Positions 21,821 to 32,150 are shown, counted from the stretch's first letter. The stretch: DNA of 64,000 bases from Timema cristinae (GCA_039000515.1 JBCFYV010011135.1:15427136-15491135), one strand, 5' to 3'. Notes: generated from the letters alone by a model not told the origin. Translations and numbers: made by a program.

Positions 21821-22574
21821 AAAGTCAACTAAAAGGATGTGTACTTTTGGTTCTGCCAATTATTTTTCAGGCTGCACAAATCTGGTAGGTTATGTAAATT
21901 TAAATTTCCTTTCGAATATTGTTTCAAGAACACCTATAAAAAAAGGTTTTTCCAATTGCTAAAATTGATTGAAATTTACTTTTGTCAATCCTTCTAAAAA
22001 TAATTGGTATCTTCTTCGTGAAACTAAATAGTTTGTCAAAACTCAAAAGAATTATCAAAATCTTCTTTAGGGATTACTGTATAAATGGCATTTTCGTAAC
22101 TTACTCAAAGAACAAAAGTATTAAAAAGACTTGTTTTTTGTTTCGATTTTGTGGCAACAAGAGATATTATTAATATGCATAAAATAATAAATTGAAAAGT
22201 ACTACTATCTTATATTAACGTTTTTATCTTCTTATAACTGGCCACAATGAATAATTTTTTTTGCTATAACTCCAGGGGGAAAACCATACAGAATATGTTT
22301 CAAAATAAAATGTACTTATCTTGTACACACAAGCGCACGAATACGTTCTGTATCTACGTCATCATACGCCTTTATTTCATTCGGTTCGCCATCTTTATTT
22401 ATGAAGTTAAGGCAACCTTTTAAAAGTTCTCGCTTGTAAAACATTTTAAAGATAATTTCAGACACCCCTTCCACAAAATACACACACACAAACACACATA
22501 TATATGACTGTTTTCATAATCTCATATTTCAATAAAGTAAAAATGCTTAAAAGTAAAAAAGTTTATTGTGAAAG
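21821..22574. other. No recognised element
   Basis: AT-rich sequence. One 63-codon frame rich in Lys/Phe/Ile shows no motif. Confidence 0.5.
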
Positions 22575-22645
22575 TATCGTCTGTCAAAAGTGACAACTGC
22601 TTAACATATGGGCTTGCACATCATTTGGTTTGGCGTATGGACAAA
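22575..22645 (+). mobile_element. Fragment of the 62177 MITE family
   Basis: CTGTCAAAAGTGACAACTGC, then CATCATTTGGTTTGGCGTAT, parallels CTGTCAGAAGTGACAGCTGC, then GATCATGTGGTTAGGCGTAG, inside the element at 62177-62411. The terminal repeats are not visible here. Confidence 0.5.
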
Positions 22646-22689
22646 TTTAAAGCAAGGTTAAGGAAATTATAGCTAAATAGCCCCCTTCC

Positions 22690-23125
22690 CCGTAAAAAAT
22701 TATTGTAAAGAATCCTGTAAAATAAAGCTTCAAATCATCCATCATGTCAATATAAAAACAAAACTTTTTTTTACTTATTAAAAAAAAAATACAGTCCTAC
22801 CATCACTGTATAGCCTCCTCCCTCTTTTTATCCTCCCTCCTATTTTCATCTCATTTCTCTTTACTCACCCCTACCCCCCACGCCCCCTTCACCAACCCCA
22901 CCTTCCCTTCAACAACTTTTTTTTCCAACGACTATATAATATACTATTGACATTTTTATGAGGAATAAATTAAATTTTCAAAATAAAATATAGTCTAAGT
23001 TACTTGCTGATAATGTAGCTTTATATTGGTGAAAGAATATTTAAAATCGGTCAAGTAGTTTTTGAGTTTATCCATTAAAAACAAAAAATCACATCTTTTC
23101 TCTTTATAATATTAGTATAGACTAG
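22690..23125 (+). mobile_element. Possible RTE-like non-LTR 3' end
   Basis: AAAATCGGTCAAGTAGTTTT, then CTCTTTATAATATTAGTATAG, is a pattern I associate with 3' ends of insect RTE-type LINEs and related repeats. The upstream 300 bp is C/T-rich and non-coding. No reverse-transcriptase motif is present. Confidence 0.35.
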
Positions 23126-23269
23126 TATAGATGTATAGATGTGCTTATATTTTAGATACGATCTATCCGCTCGGGATTTCGAGTTTCCCTGAATTGGCAA
23201 CACTGCGGTGTTGTTGCTCAGTAGAAACGACTTGTTTTCACCACGGAGGAGTTAAACCACGTGTAAACC

Positions 23270-23494
23270 ATGGACGAAGGACCTTCATTACCTATTGATC
23301 CTCCATGTGATGGGCTTTCCGGTGCGAAACAGCAGCCGTGTCGGGTCCGCGGTTTCCTAGTCGACCGCGAAGGCCCCTTCTACCTCTCTCCCCATGAGAG
23401 AGTGACATACCCCTTTCCACCTATCCCTATCACTCTCTCCATCCCTCCCCCCTTGACGTGTTTAAAACGGTTTCTTCAGGTTTTTGTATTGTAA
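23270..23494 (+). CDS. Candidate first exon or chance ORF, 74 codons
   Basis: The start sits in a strong context (AACCATGGAC). The first 45 codons lie in the most CpG-rich sequence for several kb (CGGTGCG, CGTGTCGGGTCCGCGG, CGACCGCGAAG), unlike its surroundings. A TCAGT initiator-like motif lies about 50 bp upstream. The second half becomes proline-rich and low complexity. No domain is recognised and no splice donor can be assigned with confidence. It could be the 5' exon of a gene continuing elsewhere, or nothing. Confidence 0.15.
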   Translation: MDEGPSLPIDPPCDGLSGAKQQPCRVRGFLVDREGPFYLSPHERVTYPFPPIPITLSIPPPLTCLKRFLQVFVL

Positions 23495-23691
23495 AGCCAC
23501 TAGGTAACGTACAGGATAAAGCAATCAGCTCTCGCGTGTATGAGTCAAGGTGAGATGGGCCTTTGGGAATGTTGGTTGGCGCGCATGCGTGTGTGTGAGG
23601 GGTGACATCATTGACCCTTCGTGGTTGAATAACTAATGGCCCGTTTCGAACAGGAGGCGTGGGGGTATATTTGTAGAGTTAGGAACCTCCG
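23495..23691. other. GC-richer flank with NRF-1-like and CRE-like motifs
   Basis: GGCGCGCATGCGTG near 23580 is close to the NRF-1 palindrome, and TGACATCA at 23605 is one base off a CRE. These matches are suggestive only. Confidence 0.2.
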
Positions 23692-23765
23692 ACCCTGTGG
23701 CTCAGTGGTTCAGAGAGTCTATGGGAGACGGGTTATAGTCCATTCACCGCCTGAAGGAATTTATA
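23692..23765 (+). other. tRNA-like fragment
   Basis: CTGTGGCTCAGTGGTTCAGA gives an A-box-like segment. The B box (GGGTTATAGTCC) is decayed. No SINE body follows. Confidence 0.35.
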
Positions 23766-23785
23766 CAGTGGTATTGACATATTAG

Positions 23786-24072
23786 GGTGACCTGGTGGTC
23801 TAGGGGTAAGGTGTCAGACTTCTGTGCTGGTGGCCGGGGTTCAATCCTCGGTCCCGGCACAGATTTATCTGATTACCAAACCCTTCCTTCACCTCTGACA
23901 AGATATCTTGTGAATGTGGGGAATGCCAGGCCTCCACCGTGGTTCGGATTCCACGTTAAATTGTAGGTCCTTCATTTCATCTCATAATCACCCTACCATT
24001 ACACATTAACGTAAGTTCGTACAAACTGAATGGGTAGTAAGACGCGGTGCTAAAATAATAATAATAATAATA
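23786..24072 (+). mobile_element. SINE-A, full length
   Basis: It starts GGTGACCTGGTGGTCTAGGG with A box TGGTCTAGGGG, then B box GGGTTCAATCC, CGGCACAGATTTATCTGATT, GCCTCCACCGTGGTTCGGAT, and the tail GTAGTAAGACGCGGTGC plus (TAA)n. The tail hairpin is decayed (AACTGAATGGG). No unambiguous TSD is seen. Confidence 0.92.
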
Positions 24073-24623
24073 TAAGGAATGTACTTGGATGGAACAGCTA
24101 ATTAGATTAATTGGTACAACTTCTTTGGTCAAATTGAACAATTTAAATTAAGAAACATAACACGAAGATAATTTATTCCAAGAAAAACTATTATATCCAA
24201 AAAAATAAGTCAATTAAAACAGGCATAATAACATTTCTAAAAAATCATCATAAATATTGTTAAGTAATAAAGTTAGAAACTTAATTTCTATAAACAAGTA
24301 AAAATGTAATTTTGTGTGAAACACTACTAAGCAGTAGCAGAATAAAAAATTAACAGATAAGCAAAAAAAATGAAAAATGAAAAATGTAAATTAGAAAATT
24401 GATAAATAAGAGTTATTAATATTATAATTAAATACTACAAAATTTTGAATACCCGATATAAAGATAATAGGTTAATGAAGGTTATGAATTAACAAAACTA
24501 ATAGGCAAACCAGTATGGCAACAATAATGAACATTATTAATTGAATAATTAATTATACTAGTAAAAAGCTTAAAATTATGTTTTCAAAGAATACATGTTC
24601 TGTAATATTCTTTGTCAACATAA
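24073..24623. other. AT-rich stretch, nothing recognised
   Basis: Very A-rich sequence with no gene. Confidence 0.5.
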
Positions 24624-24638
24624 TATTAAGCTGTTTAA

Positions 24639-24895
24639 TAATAATAATATTTAGCACCACGTCTTACTACCCGTTCGGGTTTTACGCTTTAAGTACTAAT
24701 TACGCTAATGGATTAGGAATTGGGAAGGTTTAATTAGAGGAAGTGAACCCGCATTTGGGTGGATGGAGAGTGGAAAACCATTTAGGAAAAACCACCCCAA
24801 GTTCACCCGACCGAGATTCGAACCTCGATCTCCCCGTCCTCAGCAGTCGAGCACAACACGACAAGCGCGTTAGCCAACTAGGCCACCGAGACGGG
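24639..24895 (-). mobile_element. SINE-B, full length, with 15-bp TSD
   Basis: It has an AAT-type tail, TTAGCACCACGTCTTACTAC, the CCCGTTCGGG hairpin, the body and a head ending CTAGGCCACCGAGACGGG. The perfect duplication TATTAAGCTGTTTAA lies at 24624-24638 and 24896-24910. The head has the long variable region typical of class II (Leu/Ser) tRNAs. Confidence 0.95.
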
Positions 24896-25032
24896 TATTA
24901 AGCTGTTTAAATTATAATATTCTGAGAACCTAATTTATTATTTTAACCGGTTATTTTAAATAAAATAAAATCTGAGATTAAAAAAAACTGTTTGGCTGAA
25001 GTGAAAAAATTATAATATTCTGAAAATCTATT

Positions 25033-25053
25033 GGTTAGGTTAGGTTAGGTTAG
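25033..25053. repeat. Short (TTAGG)4 tract
   Basis: Four units of the arthropod telomere repeat in the GGTTAGG phase, isolated inside AT-rich sequence. It is too short to imply a former chromosome end. Confidence 0.8.
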
Positions 25054-25474
25054 ACAGATTCCATATGAAGGTAGCACCACAGGTCTGCACTCATTGAAAC
25101 ATTATGAGATTTATCACTTTAGCCAGAGGGTGATGGTTATTTTTCATAATAACACATTAATATGATTAATTTGACCACATCATTAAAAATATATCACATT
25201 AACCAAAACTGTTGGTTATTATACATAACATCCGGTGATTATATATGTTAACCTGATTTATCGAATAGACAGTAACATATATATATATATACAATAAAAA
25301 GTGTGTGTTAGGGGAGGAGTGGGTTGTTAAGGAGAGGGAGGTGGAGAGGTGGGTGAACAAATGTTGTTGGTAAATACTCAGGACAACCTTGATATGTTTC
25401 TAATTAGCCTATTGATGTTAAAAATATTAAATTATGAATACAACGGGTCTACAAAGCTCGCCTTCAATCGTTTC

Positions 25475-25580
25475 TTACTACTACTACTACATACTACTAC
25501 TACTACTACTACTACTACACCACCACCACCATTACTACCACTACTACTACTACCAGCTACTACTACTACTACTACTACTA

Positions 25581-25615
<35 letters not shown>

Positions 25616-25730
25616 CACCACCATTACTACCACTACTACTACTACCGCTACTACTACTACTAACACCACCACCATCACTACTAGCCCAACAACAACAACA
25701 ACTACTACAACTACTACTATCACTACTACC

Positions 25731-25769
<39 letters not shown>
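25475..25769. repeat. Compound trinucleotide array (TAC/CAC then AAT)
   Basis: TAC and CAC units alternate in blocks, with a duplicated segment (the CAC run, ATTACCAC, TACTACTACTACC order occurs twice, about 95 bp apart), then (AAT)n at 25733-25769. Long frames of poly-Tyr, His and Thr arise from it and are not genes. Confidence 0.95.
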
Positions 25770-25771
<2 letters not shown>

Positions 25772-26027
25772 GACTAACAATTTAAAATGTTCCAAAGCGG
25801 AAAATTTTCCTTAAAAAAATTAAGGTGAAATTTTCCTTCTCCCATCCTTATGTGACGGTTAGAAAAGCCACTAGGACTACTGTCACGCATTCGTACGTAA
25901 AGGCATTTGGTTTTCACCTGTCCCTTTAATAGAGGTACTATCGATAACTATAAAATAACACTAATAATATATTAAAATGTTATGATTATAGAATGCAATT
26001 TTTTTTTTAAATTTTATAAACGACTCT

Positions 26028-26275
26028 AGCCCACTTCAGGTGGCCGGTTTGTCTCCAGAGTCACCCTCGCAATGGACCAGACTGCCGAAGAAGAGAAGAC
26101 CAGGGGTTCGAGTCCCAGTCGGGAGTACTGAGGGTGCTTTTCTTTTAATATTTTTTTCCAGTCTCTCTCCACACAAATTCAGTACACTTCCTCTAAATTC
26201 AGCCTTCCTCACCTTTAACATTTATCAGTAATTAGTCAATATGCGTAAGATTACAATATAAACTGGTAGTAATAC
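26028..26275 (+). mobile_element. SINE-B, diverged
   Basis: The head CCACTTCAGGTGGCCGGTTT and a good B box (GGGTTCGAGTCCC) are followed by GTACTGAGGGTGCTTTTC. The body decays towards a tail remnant (GGTAGTAATACACCATG). Confidence 0.8.
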
Positions 26276-26811
26276 ACCATGAAAAATAAATTTGGTGACA
26301 TGCAGCTTGTTCACTGATATGTGTCGTTTTCTGGAACTACTTTTCTATTTATTTGAAGCTTATACTCCCTCCTATTTTACCTACAACTACCCACATTCAT
26401 GTCAATAAGAAAGAGTGGAAAGAGAAATATTAAGCTTCCTATCTCTCATTAAAGAGGAAAGCTCGCTGCTAGTTTTCAAATATCTTAAAATTGTATGTTG
26501 TGAGCCAATAAAATAAATATTGAATTTGTTAGAGAAAGGCTAATTCTAGAGCCCTTTTTCATAAAAAAAAATTGTCTCATAGTTCCACAAATATGATTAA
26601 AAAGTCGTTATAAATGAGCTAATTACCATTTTCACACATTTATTTTTATTAATAAAACTCAAACTATAGGGATGTTTAGTAAAAAGAACCGTATGGGAAC
26701 ACTTTGACTTTATTTAGGCGTGAAAAAATATTTATAAATAACGTAATAAATAATTTAATATTGCTTTAGAGCTGAACGTTTGCACGGCCATTGCTCGCTT
26801 ACCGAGGTGGC
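26276..26811. other. No recognised element
   Basis: AT-rich unique sequence. Confidence 0.5.
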
Positions 26812-27215
26812 CTCCTTAAGATAAGGATCGAAGGGAAGTGAGAAATTGTCAGTATATTTGTAGTTTTTACAGCAAACATTTTGTTGACTAAAACAAATAA
26901 AATATATAACCAGTACAAACAAAGAATTTACATTTTCTACATATGGTTAAATCAACAGTTCTTGAATATCTGTAAAAGATGTTCTGAAAATTAATGACAT
27001 CTTTTCTTCTTAATTTAAAAAGTTTCTCGTCTAATGCCGCTATGCTCATGACAAATATTCAACAACTGTTGATATCACCATGTGTAGAGAATTAAACTCT
27101 ATTTTTATACTGGAGAAATATTTGATTAGTTTTGACCAGTCAAATATTTTGCTATAAAAACTGCAAAAAAAATTGATTTCTCTCTCCTCCCCTAAATACC
27201 CTCCCCTTAATAAAC
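26812..27215. mobile_element. FB-T foldback element, copy 1
   Basis: The right half carries TTCAACAACTGTTGATATCA, CCATGTG, AATTAAACTC and TTTTGCTATAAAAACTGCAA. The left half carries their complements in reverse order (TTTGTAGTTTTTACAGCAAA, TAAATCAACAGTTCTTGAAT). The centre is TCGTCTAATGCCGCTATGCT. The whole can fold into one long hairpin. It is non-coding. Confidence 0.75.
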
Positions 27216-27249
27216 TATCGTCAAAGAAATCAAAACAACATGAAATAAT

Positions 27250-27540
27250 ACAAAAAGAGAGAGCACTGTATTTAGAGTTTAGAAAGGTCCTTTTCCAATC
27301 TAAGTTCCCACCGGCACGCGCAGTTTAACCTTTGTTTTTCAAAAAAAAAGAAGCCAGGGGTAGTTTCCCTCTTTACCAGTATTCCATGCCTTTGTGTGGG
27401 ACCTGTGCGCGCGCCATCGAATAATGGACGCGAGGGTCTATTCCTATTCACGGCGCCCGCGTCCTTTTCACTACCAGGACGCCGGCGTCCCATGGTGGGG
27501 GATGGAGGAGATAAATAGAGTAGGGGAGATATCCTTCCAC
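27250..27540. other. GC-richer unique block
   Basis: CpG-containing sequence (GTGCGCGCGCCATCG, CACGGCGCCCGCGTCC) with frames open on both strands but no recognisable domain. It could be exonic or promoter-proximal for an unseen gene. Confidence 0.3.
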
Positions 27541-27606
27541 GTCAACTCATATTGGGTCCAAAGGGACCTCACACATACACTTCCCAATTATTTAAGAAAG
27601 GTTTTC

Positions 27607-27628
27607 ATTATTATTATTATTATTATTA

Positions 27629-27669
<41 letters not shown>
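27607..27669. repeat. (ATT)n microsatellite
   Basis: About 20 ATT units directly abutting the SINE-D head, perhaps the tail of another, lost SINE. Confidence 0.95.
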
Positions 27670-27670
<1 letters not shown>

Positions 27671-27995
27671 TGTCCCCGTGGTTTGTGGTCAGTACATCTG
27701 ACTATGAGCCTAGAGGTCCGGTTTGATTCCAAGCTAGTTCCTTGTGAGTTTTCCCAAAAGGAGAATCACCCTAATGGTCACCAGTTTTTTTTAAAAGTTA
27801 GGTTTAAGTATTTCCACTGGTTCCACACCCTCATACTCACTATCACCATCACCTCATCTCATCGAGACATTGAAAGAGCCTCCACGGAAAGAATGTACTA
27901 CATTCGGGCGTCCCCTGCGCAAAGGTACAATAGTACTGGATAATCTTTCCGTAAACTGGGCTACGATTGATGTAACCCAGATGCGAACTATTATT
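27668..27995 (+). mobile_element. SINE-D, near full length
   Basis: The head TGGTTTGTGGTCAGTACATC, a damaged B box (GGTTTGATTCC), CCCAAAAGGAGAATCACCCT, one copy of CCTCATACTCACTATCAC, GAAAGAGCCTCCACGGAAAG and the 3' segment TTTCCGTAAACTGGGCTACG are all present. The single 18-mer here is the ancestral state for the expansion in the copy at 59883. Confidence 0.85.
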
Positions 27996-27999
27996 ATTA

Positions 28000-28980
28000 C
28001 TATAATCATAACTATTGAAAAAGGAATAACTATTATCAAAGCAATGAAAAAAATCATTTTTTTTAGGTAGACTCGTCTTATAATTTGACTTTCTATCGAC
28101 CCGTCATTGAGAGGGTGTATTGTGATCGTTAGACAATCAAACTCGAGATTTTGATGGCTATCAACGTTTCATGATCACCTAAACCCCCCCCCCCCCCCCA
28201 TTTTTTTTTAATGCTGTCTGTCTATTACTGAGACTAGAGCAAGACAATTTTACCGATCAGACTAAAACTTGGTAACTCGGGTTTTTAATAAGGTTCCTAT
28301 AGTGATTTTTTGGTTTGGCCTAATGTATCTAACCCTAAAATCAAGGTCACCAAGTTTATTTAAGTGCGAAAATACATATATTTTTTAAATTGACTTAATC
28401 GATTTTGATCAAAATTTGTGGATTGGCATTGATTACCATTATAAACAAAATTGAGCATCTTATTTTCTCATGAAAATAATTTTTAGGGTAATTTACAAAA
28501 CCGAAAATTTCCAAATTTTTATCATATCTCCACAACTCTTTCAGATACAAAGTAACTTATTGTTGAAAAAATGTGGGAATATTAAAAATAGAAAACTTTT
28601 ATTGCCAATAAATAGTTTTTATAAAATCAATTGTTCCCAAGATCTAAGCAAATATATATAGTTTTAAAAGAATTCTGGGTAATGGGGAACTAATTTGGTG
28701 AGCAGAGAAGTTCCTTTTTTTTCCCAATATGTTTCTGTAATGGTGTATTTTATTTTGTTCCACTTATCTTACGAGCGTTAAGTATCCATCTTCATTTTTA
28801 GGTAAAGAAGCAAGAAAGTCTGTAAGGTGCAACTTAGCATTTATATTATATAAAGAGGTTTATTTGTGTGTTCACGATAAATTGTAAAAGCCGCTAACCC
28901 TTAGGGCCGCTCTTATGATTACCAGATAAATATTGATATCAGGAGGTTAAAGTTAGCGACCAGATAAAGGTTATCAGCCA
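28000..28980. other. No recognised element
   Basis: A C17 run lies at about 28183. Otherwise this is AT-rich unique sequence. CGATTTTGATCAAAATTTGT (28391) parallels ACGATTTTGATTAAAATTTA at 1479, and TTTCTCATGAAAAT recurs at both sites, so an old shared repeat is likely. Confidence 0.4.
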
Positions 28981-28981
28981 C

Positions 28982-29330
28982 TTTAATATTTTATGCGTAT
29001 TATGAACTGAATTTATCTCCCGGATAGCTTTCTGTAGGATATATATTTTTCATGCATAAAACGCCAGGTTGGTACTGTTTTTTCCTAGTGCGCGCATGCG
29101 TATAAACCCTGCTGCTGCTGCTGCTACCACCACAACCTGGTTAGTGGCTACCAAATTTAATATTTTACGCGTATTATGAACTGAATTTATTTCCCGGATA
29201 GCTTTCTGTAGGATATATATATTTTTCATGCATAAAACGCCAGATTGGTACTGTTTTTTCTAGTGCGCGCATGCGTATAGGCCCTGCTGCTACTCCACAA
29301 CCTGGTTAGAGGCTACCAAATTTGTTAAAT
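28982..29330. repeat. Tandem duplication of about 174 bp
   Basis: Two adjacent copies start TTTAATATTTTATGCG (28982) and TTTAATATTTTACGCG (29156). Each ends at AACCTGGTTAG with GGCTACCAAATTT. Each carries GTGCGCGCATGCGTATA, an NRF-1-like palindrome. A CTG/CCA triplet run is longer in the first copy. Confidence 0.85.
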
Positions 29331-29402
29331 AATGGCGACTAAACGAATGTGAGGAAACAGATGGCGTCACGTGGGTGCAGAAGCTAAGTTGTCTTACCAG
29401 TA

Positions 29403-30174
29403 CAGTGGAACCTGACTCATTAGAACTTCCGTAATTATAAATCGTCTTGTATTCGAATTTTTCCTCTGGTCCTGTCAATTTTGTATTAAAATAATGTTAA
29501 AAAATTGTGGATAGTTAGAATTTTGTTTTGGTGAATTCGAACTTTTCTTAAGTGTTAATGTATTGTGCAGTACTGTTTTCCTACTTCTGGTTGCGGTGCC
29601 ATTTTGTTCTATTTTTGGAAACAAGGGAGGTGATTTGGAATGCGTTCAGTACCCTTCTTCACGACCCTCCCCCTGCCCCACTCACCAATACGTCTTTGTT
29701 TACAAGTATAGTTCTGTACTCTGTTAGTCAAGTTTGAACCTATCGAGCGCTTACGTTCTCTGTTCTTAGTGATTCAGTCATAGCGATATTCTTGTGACGT
29801 GCGAGTTTATTTTGTTGTTAAGTTTTAGTTTTGTTTAGTACATACTGTACAGTAGTGTTTGTGTGTGTGTGTGTAAAATGATGTCACTGTCCAAGCCGAC
29901 GTCCTATAAATCATTAATTTTGCCCGAAAAAGTAGCGGTGATAAAGGAAATGGAAAAGGGACTTAAAAAGAAATCAGAAATGGCAAAGGCCTTGGGAATT
30001 CCCCCTAACACACTTTCAACAAGTTTTAAAAACAAACAACAAATTTTGAGCTTGGTTGCAAACTTAACTGTGTTTCCTTTGATTTCCTTTTAAGAAATTT
30101 ATTTAATTCGAATTTTTAGATGGTTCGAAATTTTGTTCTGGTCCCTTCACGCTTGAATTATCCAGGTTCCACTG
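29403..30174 (+). mobile_element. Internally deleted pogo/Tigger-type transposon
   Basis: The ends are inverted: left CAGTGGAACCTGACTCATTA, right in reverse CAGTGGAACCTGGATAATTC. They are flanked by TA on both sides (29401-29402, 30175-30176), as expected for the Tc1/mariner superfamily. Inside is only the start of a transposase-like gene. At 772 bp it is far shorter than an autonomous Tigger, so the catalytic region has been lost and movement would need enzyme supplied by another copy. Confidence 0.85.
29878..30093 (+). pseudogene. Tigger/CENP-B-type N-terminal DNA-binding fragment
   Basis: A 71-codon frame from ATGATGTCACTG. Residues about 10-55 match the CENP-B/pogo N-terminal helix-turn-helix pattern: a basic start, LPEKVAVIKEMEKG, then KKSEMAKALGIPPNTLS and a FKNK segment. 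Family members use this domain to bind the transposon ends. The frame then runs into unrelated hydrophobic residues and a stop, with no DDE domain. An in-frame ATG at 29863 lies in a GT repeat, so I prefer the later start. It is probably dead as a transposase, though the DNA-binding part is intact. Confidence 0.75.
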
Positions 30175-30176
30175 TA

Positions 30177-30597
30177 CTAATCTCAGTGTGTGCCGAAGTG
30201 TGGTCAGTAGTTTTGTACAACCTTTACAAAATGTCCTTTTTTGTCCTCATATTTAAATAATTTGTTCTTATATAAACCATTACTCTAGAAATGGTTTGTC
30301 AGTAGGTTTTTTATAAAAGTATGAATTAAATCTTCTAACTTTATACATAGATAGAGCCTGGGCCTGTGCCTAATAAACACGTGAGCCAATATTTTAACCT
30401 AAAAACAGATTTAGATGGGATTTTCACTCATGTGCTTTTTAAGGTCTCAGGACGGAGATCGGCTATAATTTTTCCGGTTGAAATTCCATAAATTAATGGT
30501 TTTTCAAAGATTCTTTCCAAGCCACGCGATCAATGTTGTATTATAATATTCAATATATTATAATTAATTAATTCTCTATTTAATTTTAGTGCAATAT
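30177..30597. other. No recognised element
   Basis: AT-rich unique sequence. Confidence 0.5.
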
Positions 30598-30845
30598 AAA
30601 CCGCTTCAGTGGCCACGTGGTCTAAGGTGCTACTCTCGCCGTAGACAAGACTGCCGATGATAGGGAGATCAAGGTTCGAATCTCGGTCGTGTGTGCTGAG
30701 GGTGGTTTTTTAAAATGGTTTTACCCTCTCCACCCACGCAATTGCGGATACACTTATTAGTAGAACAACTTTCCAAATCTATCAATACCATTATCGTAAT
30801 TAGTACATAAGCGTACAATCCAAACGGGTAGTAAGACGAGGTGCT
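30598..30845 (+). mobile_element. SINE-B, full length
   Basis: The head ACCGCTTCAGTGGCCACGTG, the B box AGGTTCGAATCTC, the body, and a tail with CCAAACGGGTAGTAAGACGA are present. There is no AAT run at the 3' end. Confidence 0.88.
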
Positions 30846-30904
30846 TGATAAAACTGCAAATCCAAAAAGTAATTACAGAATACATTCCAATATTTTTTAT
30901 AAAA

Positions 30905-31040
30905 AAGTGGAAAACCATTTGGGAGGGGGGGGGGGGGAACTTAATACACCCTACTGAGATTCCAAACTCAATCTCCCCGTCATCGGCAGTCTAGTCTACT
31001 GCGAGAGTAGCGCGTTAGACCATGCGGCCTCTGAAGCAGG
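30905..31040 (-). mobile_element. SINE-B 5' portion, reverse orientation
   Basis: AGTGGAAAACCATTTGGGAG, a G12 run, then the reverse head (AGCGCGTTAGACCATGCGGC). It faces the copy at 30598, so the two make a tail-to-tail inverted pair about 60 bp apart. Confidence 0.8.
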
Positions 31041-31514
31041 TTAGTTTGTTGTCATGGACACAATCCTATGTGTTATTTCTGTTGTCAACATCCATTTTTA
31101 TCAACCATTAAAAAGCCTACAGTGATTAAATATCAGTGAATAGGATTTTTTTACCGACTTCTGACATGGCAAACTCAGTTTACGTTAAAACACATTTGCT
31201 TATTTAAAATTTAAGTTAAAATAAAAATATAACAATATTTTTGTATAATTTACTGAAAATATACTCTCTTTGCTAATTTGTGGGTGCACTTCACTGATTA
31301 TTTAATTTCAACAACCCAACAAAAGACTAAATAATTTTTTTTAATGGAAGGGGGGAGGGGTAGGTTGAATGTGCGAAAGTTTTGCAAGGGTTTATTGATA
31401 ATATCATAACGTTCTAAGTTATTTGAGGACACTTTTTGTGATTTTAAGTTTCAGAGCTGCCATTTCCAAAATAAATATAGCAGTGGGAAGTCTATTCTTT
31501 TCAAGAAGGCAGCA
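31041..31514. other. No recognised element
   Basis: AT-rich unique sequence. Confidence 0.5.
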
Positions 31515-31920
31515 ACTTTAAGTTGGGAATGTAAGGAACGCGAAAAAAAAGGGCAGAGTTTTTTTGCAATTTTTATACTTTTTTATTTGCCAAAATAAAT
31601 AAAATCTCGCTCCAGTAGATACAAAGAGTTTAATTTTCTTCACACGGTGATATAAACAGTTATTGTAGGCCTATTTATATCATGATCATAACGACATTAG
31701 ATCAGAAACTTTTTAAATGAAGATAAAAAAAGTTGTCATTAAATTCTAGGACACAACTGAGAGATATTCAACAACTGTTGATATCACCACGTGAAGAAAA
31801 ATAAACTAGATGTTTTTTACAGGAGAAATATTATATTTATTTTGGTAAAAACAAAGGTTTGCTATAAAAACTGTAAAACTCTCACCTTTTCTTGAGGCCC
31901 CCCCACATTCCCGCCTTAAC
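31515..31920. mobile_element. FB-T foldback element, copy 2
   Basis: The left half has GAGTTTAATTTTCTTCACAC and GGTGATATAAACAG. The right half has TTCAACAACTGTTGATATCA and CCACGTGAAGAAAAATAAAC. Outer arms are GCAATTTTTATAC and CTATAAAAACTGTAAAA. GTAGGCCTATTTATATCATG has replaced part of the left arm near the centre. Confidence 0.8.
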
Positions 31921-31937
31921 ATTTCAATTCTACTTGC

Positions 31938-32150
31938 ATCAATGGTCACTTAGTATAAGGTGTCACTCTCACAATGGACTAGACCGCTGAAGACGGAGAG
32001 ATTAATATTCGAATCCCAGTTGGGTGTACTGAGGGTGTTTTTCCCAAACGGGTTTCTACTCTCACTCCACGCAAATGCAAGTACTCTTTCTATAAATTAA
32101 ACCTTACTTGTGATTAACATATTAGCGTTATTATTAGTACATATGGATTG
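31938..32150 (+). mobile_element. SINE-B, diverged
   Basis: ATGGTCACTTAGTATAAGGT, B box TATTCGAATCCC, GGGTGTACTGAGGGTGTTTT, and a body that fades before the tail hairpin. Confidence 0.78.

Noticed and set aside
23786..23862. Functional tRNA-Glu gene
   Set aside because: A and B boxes are present but the cloverleaf is poor, and the sequence continues into a SINE body repeated many times.
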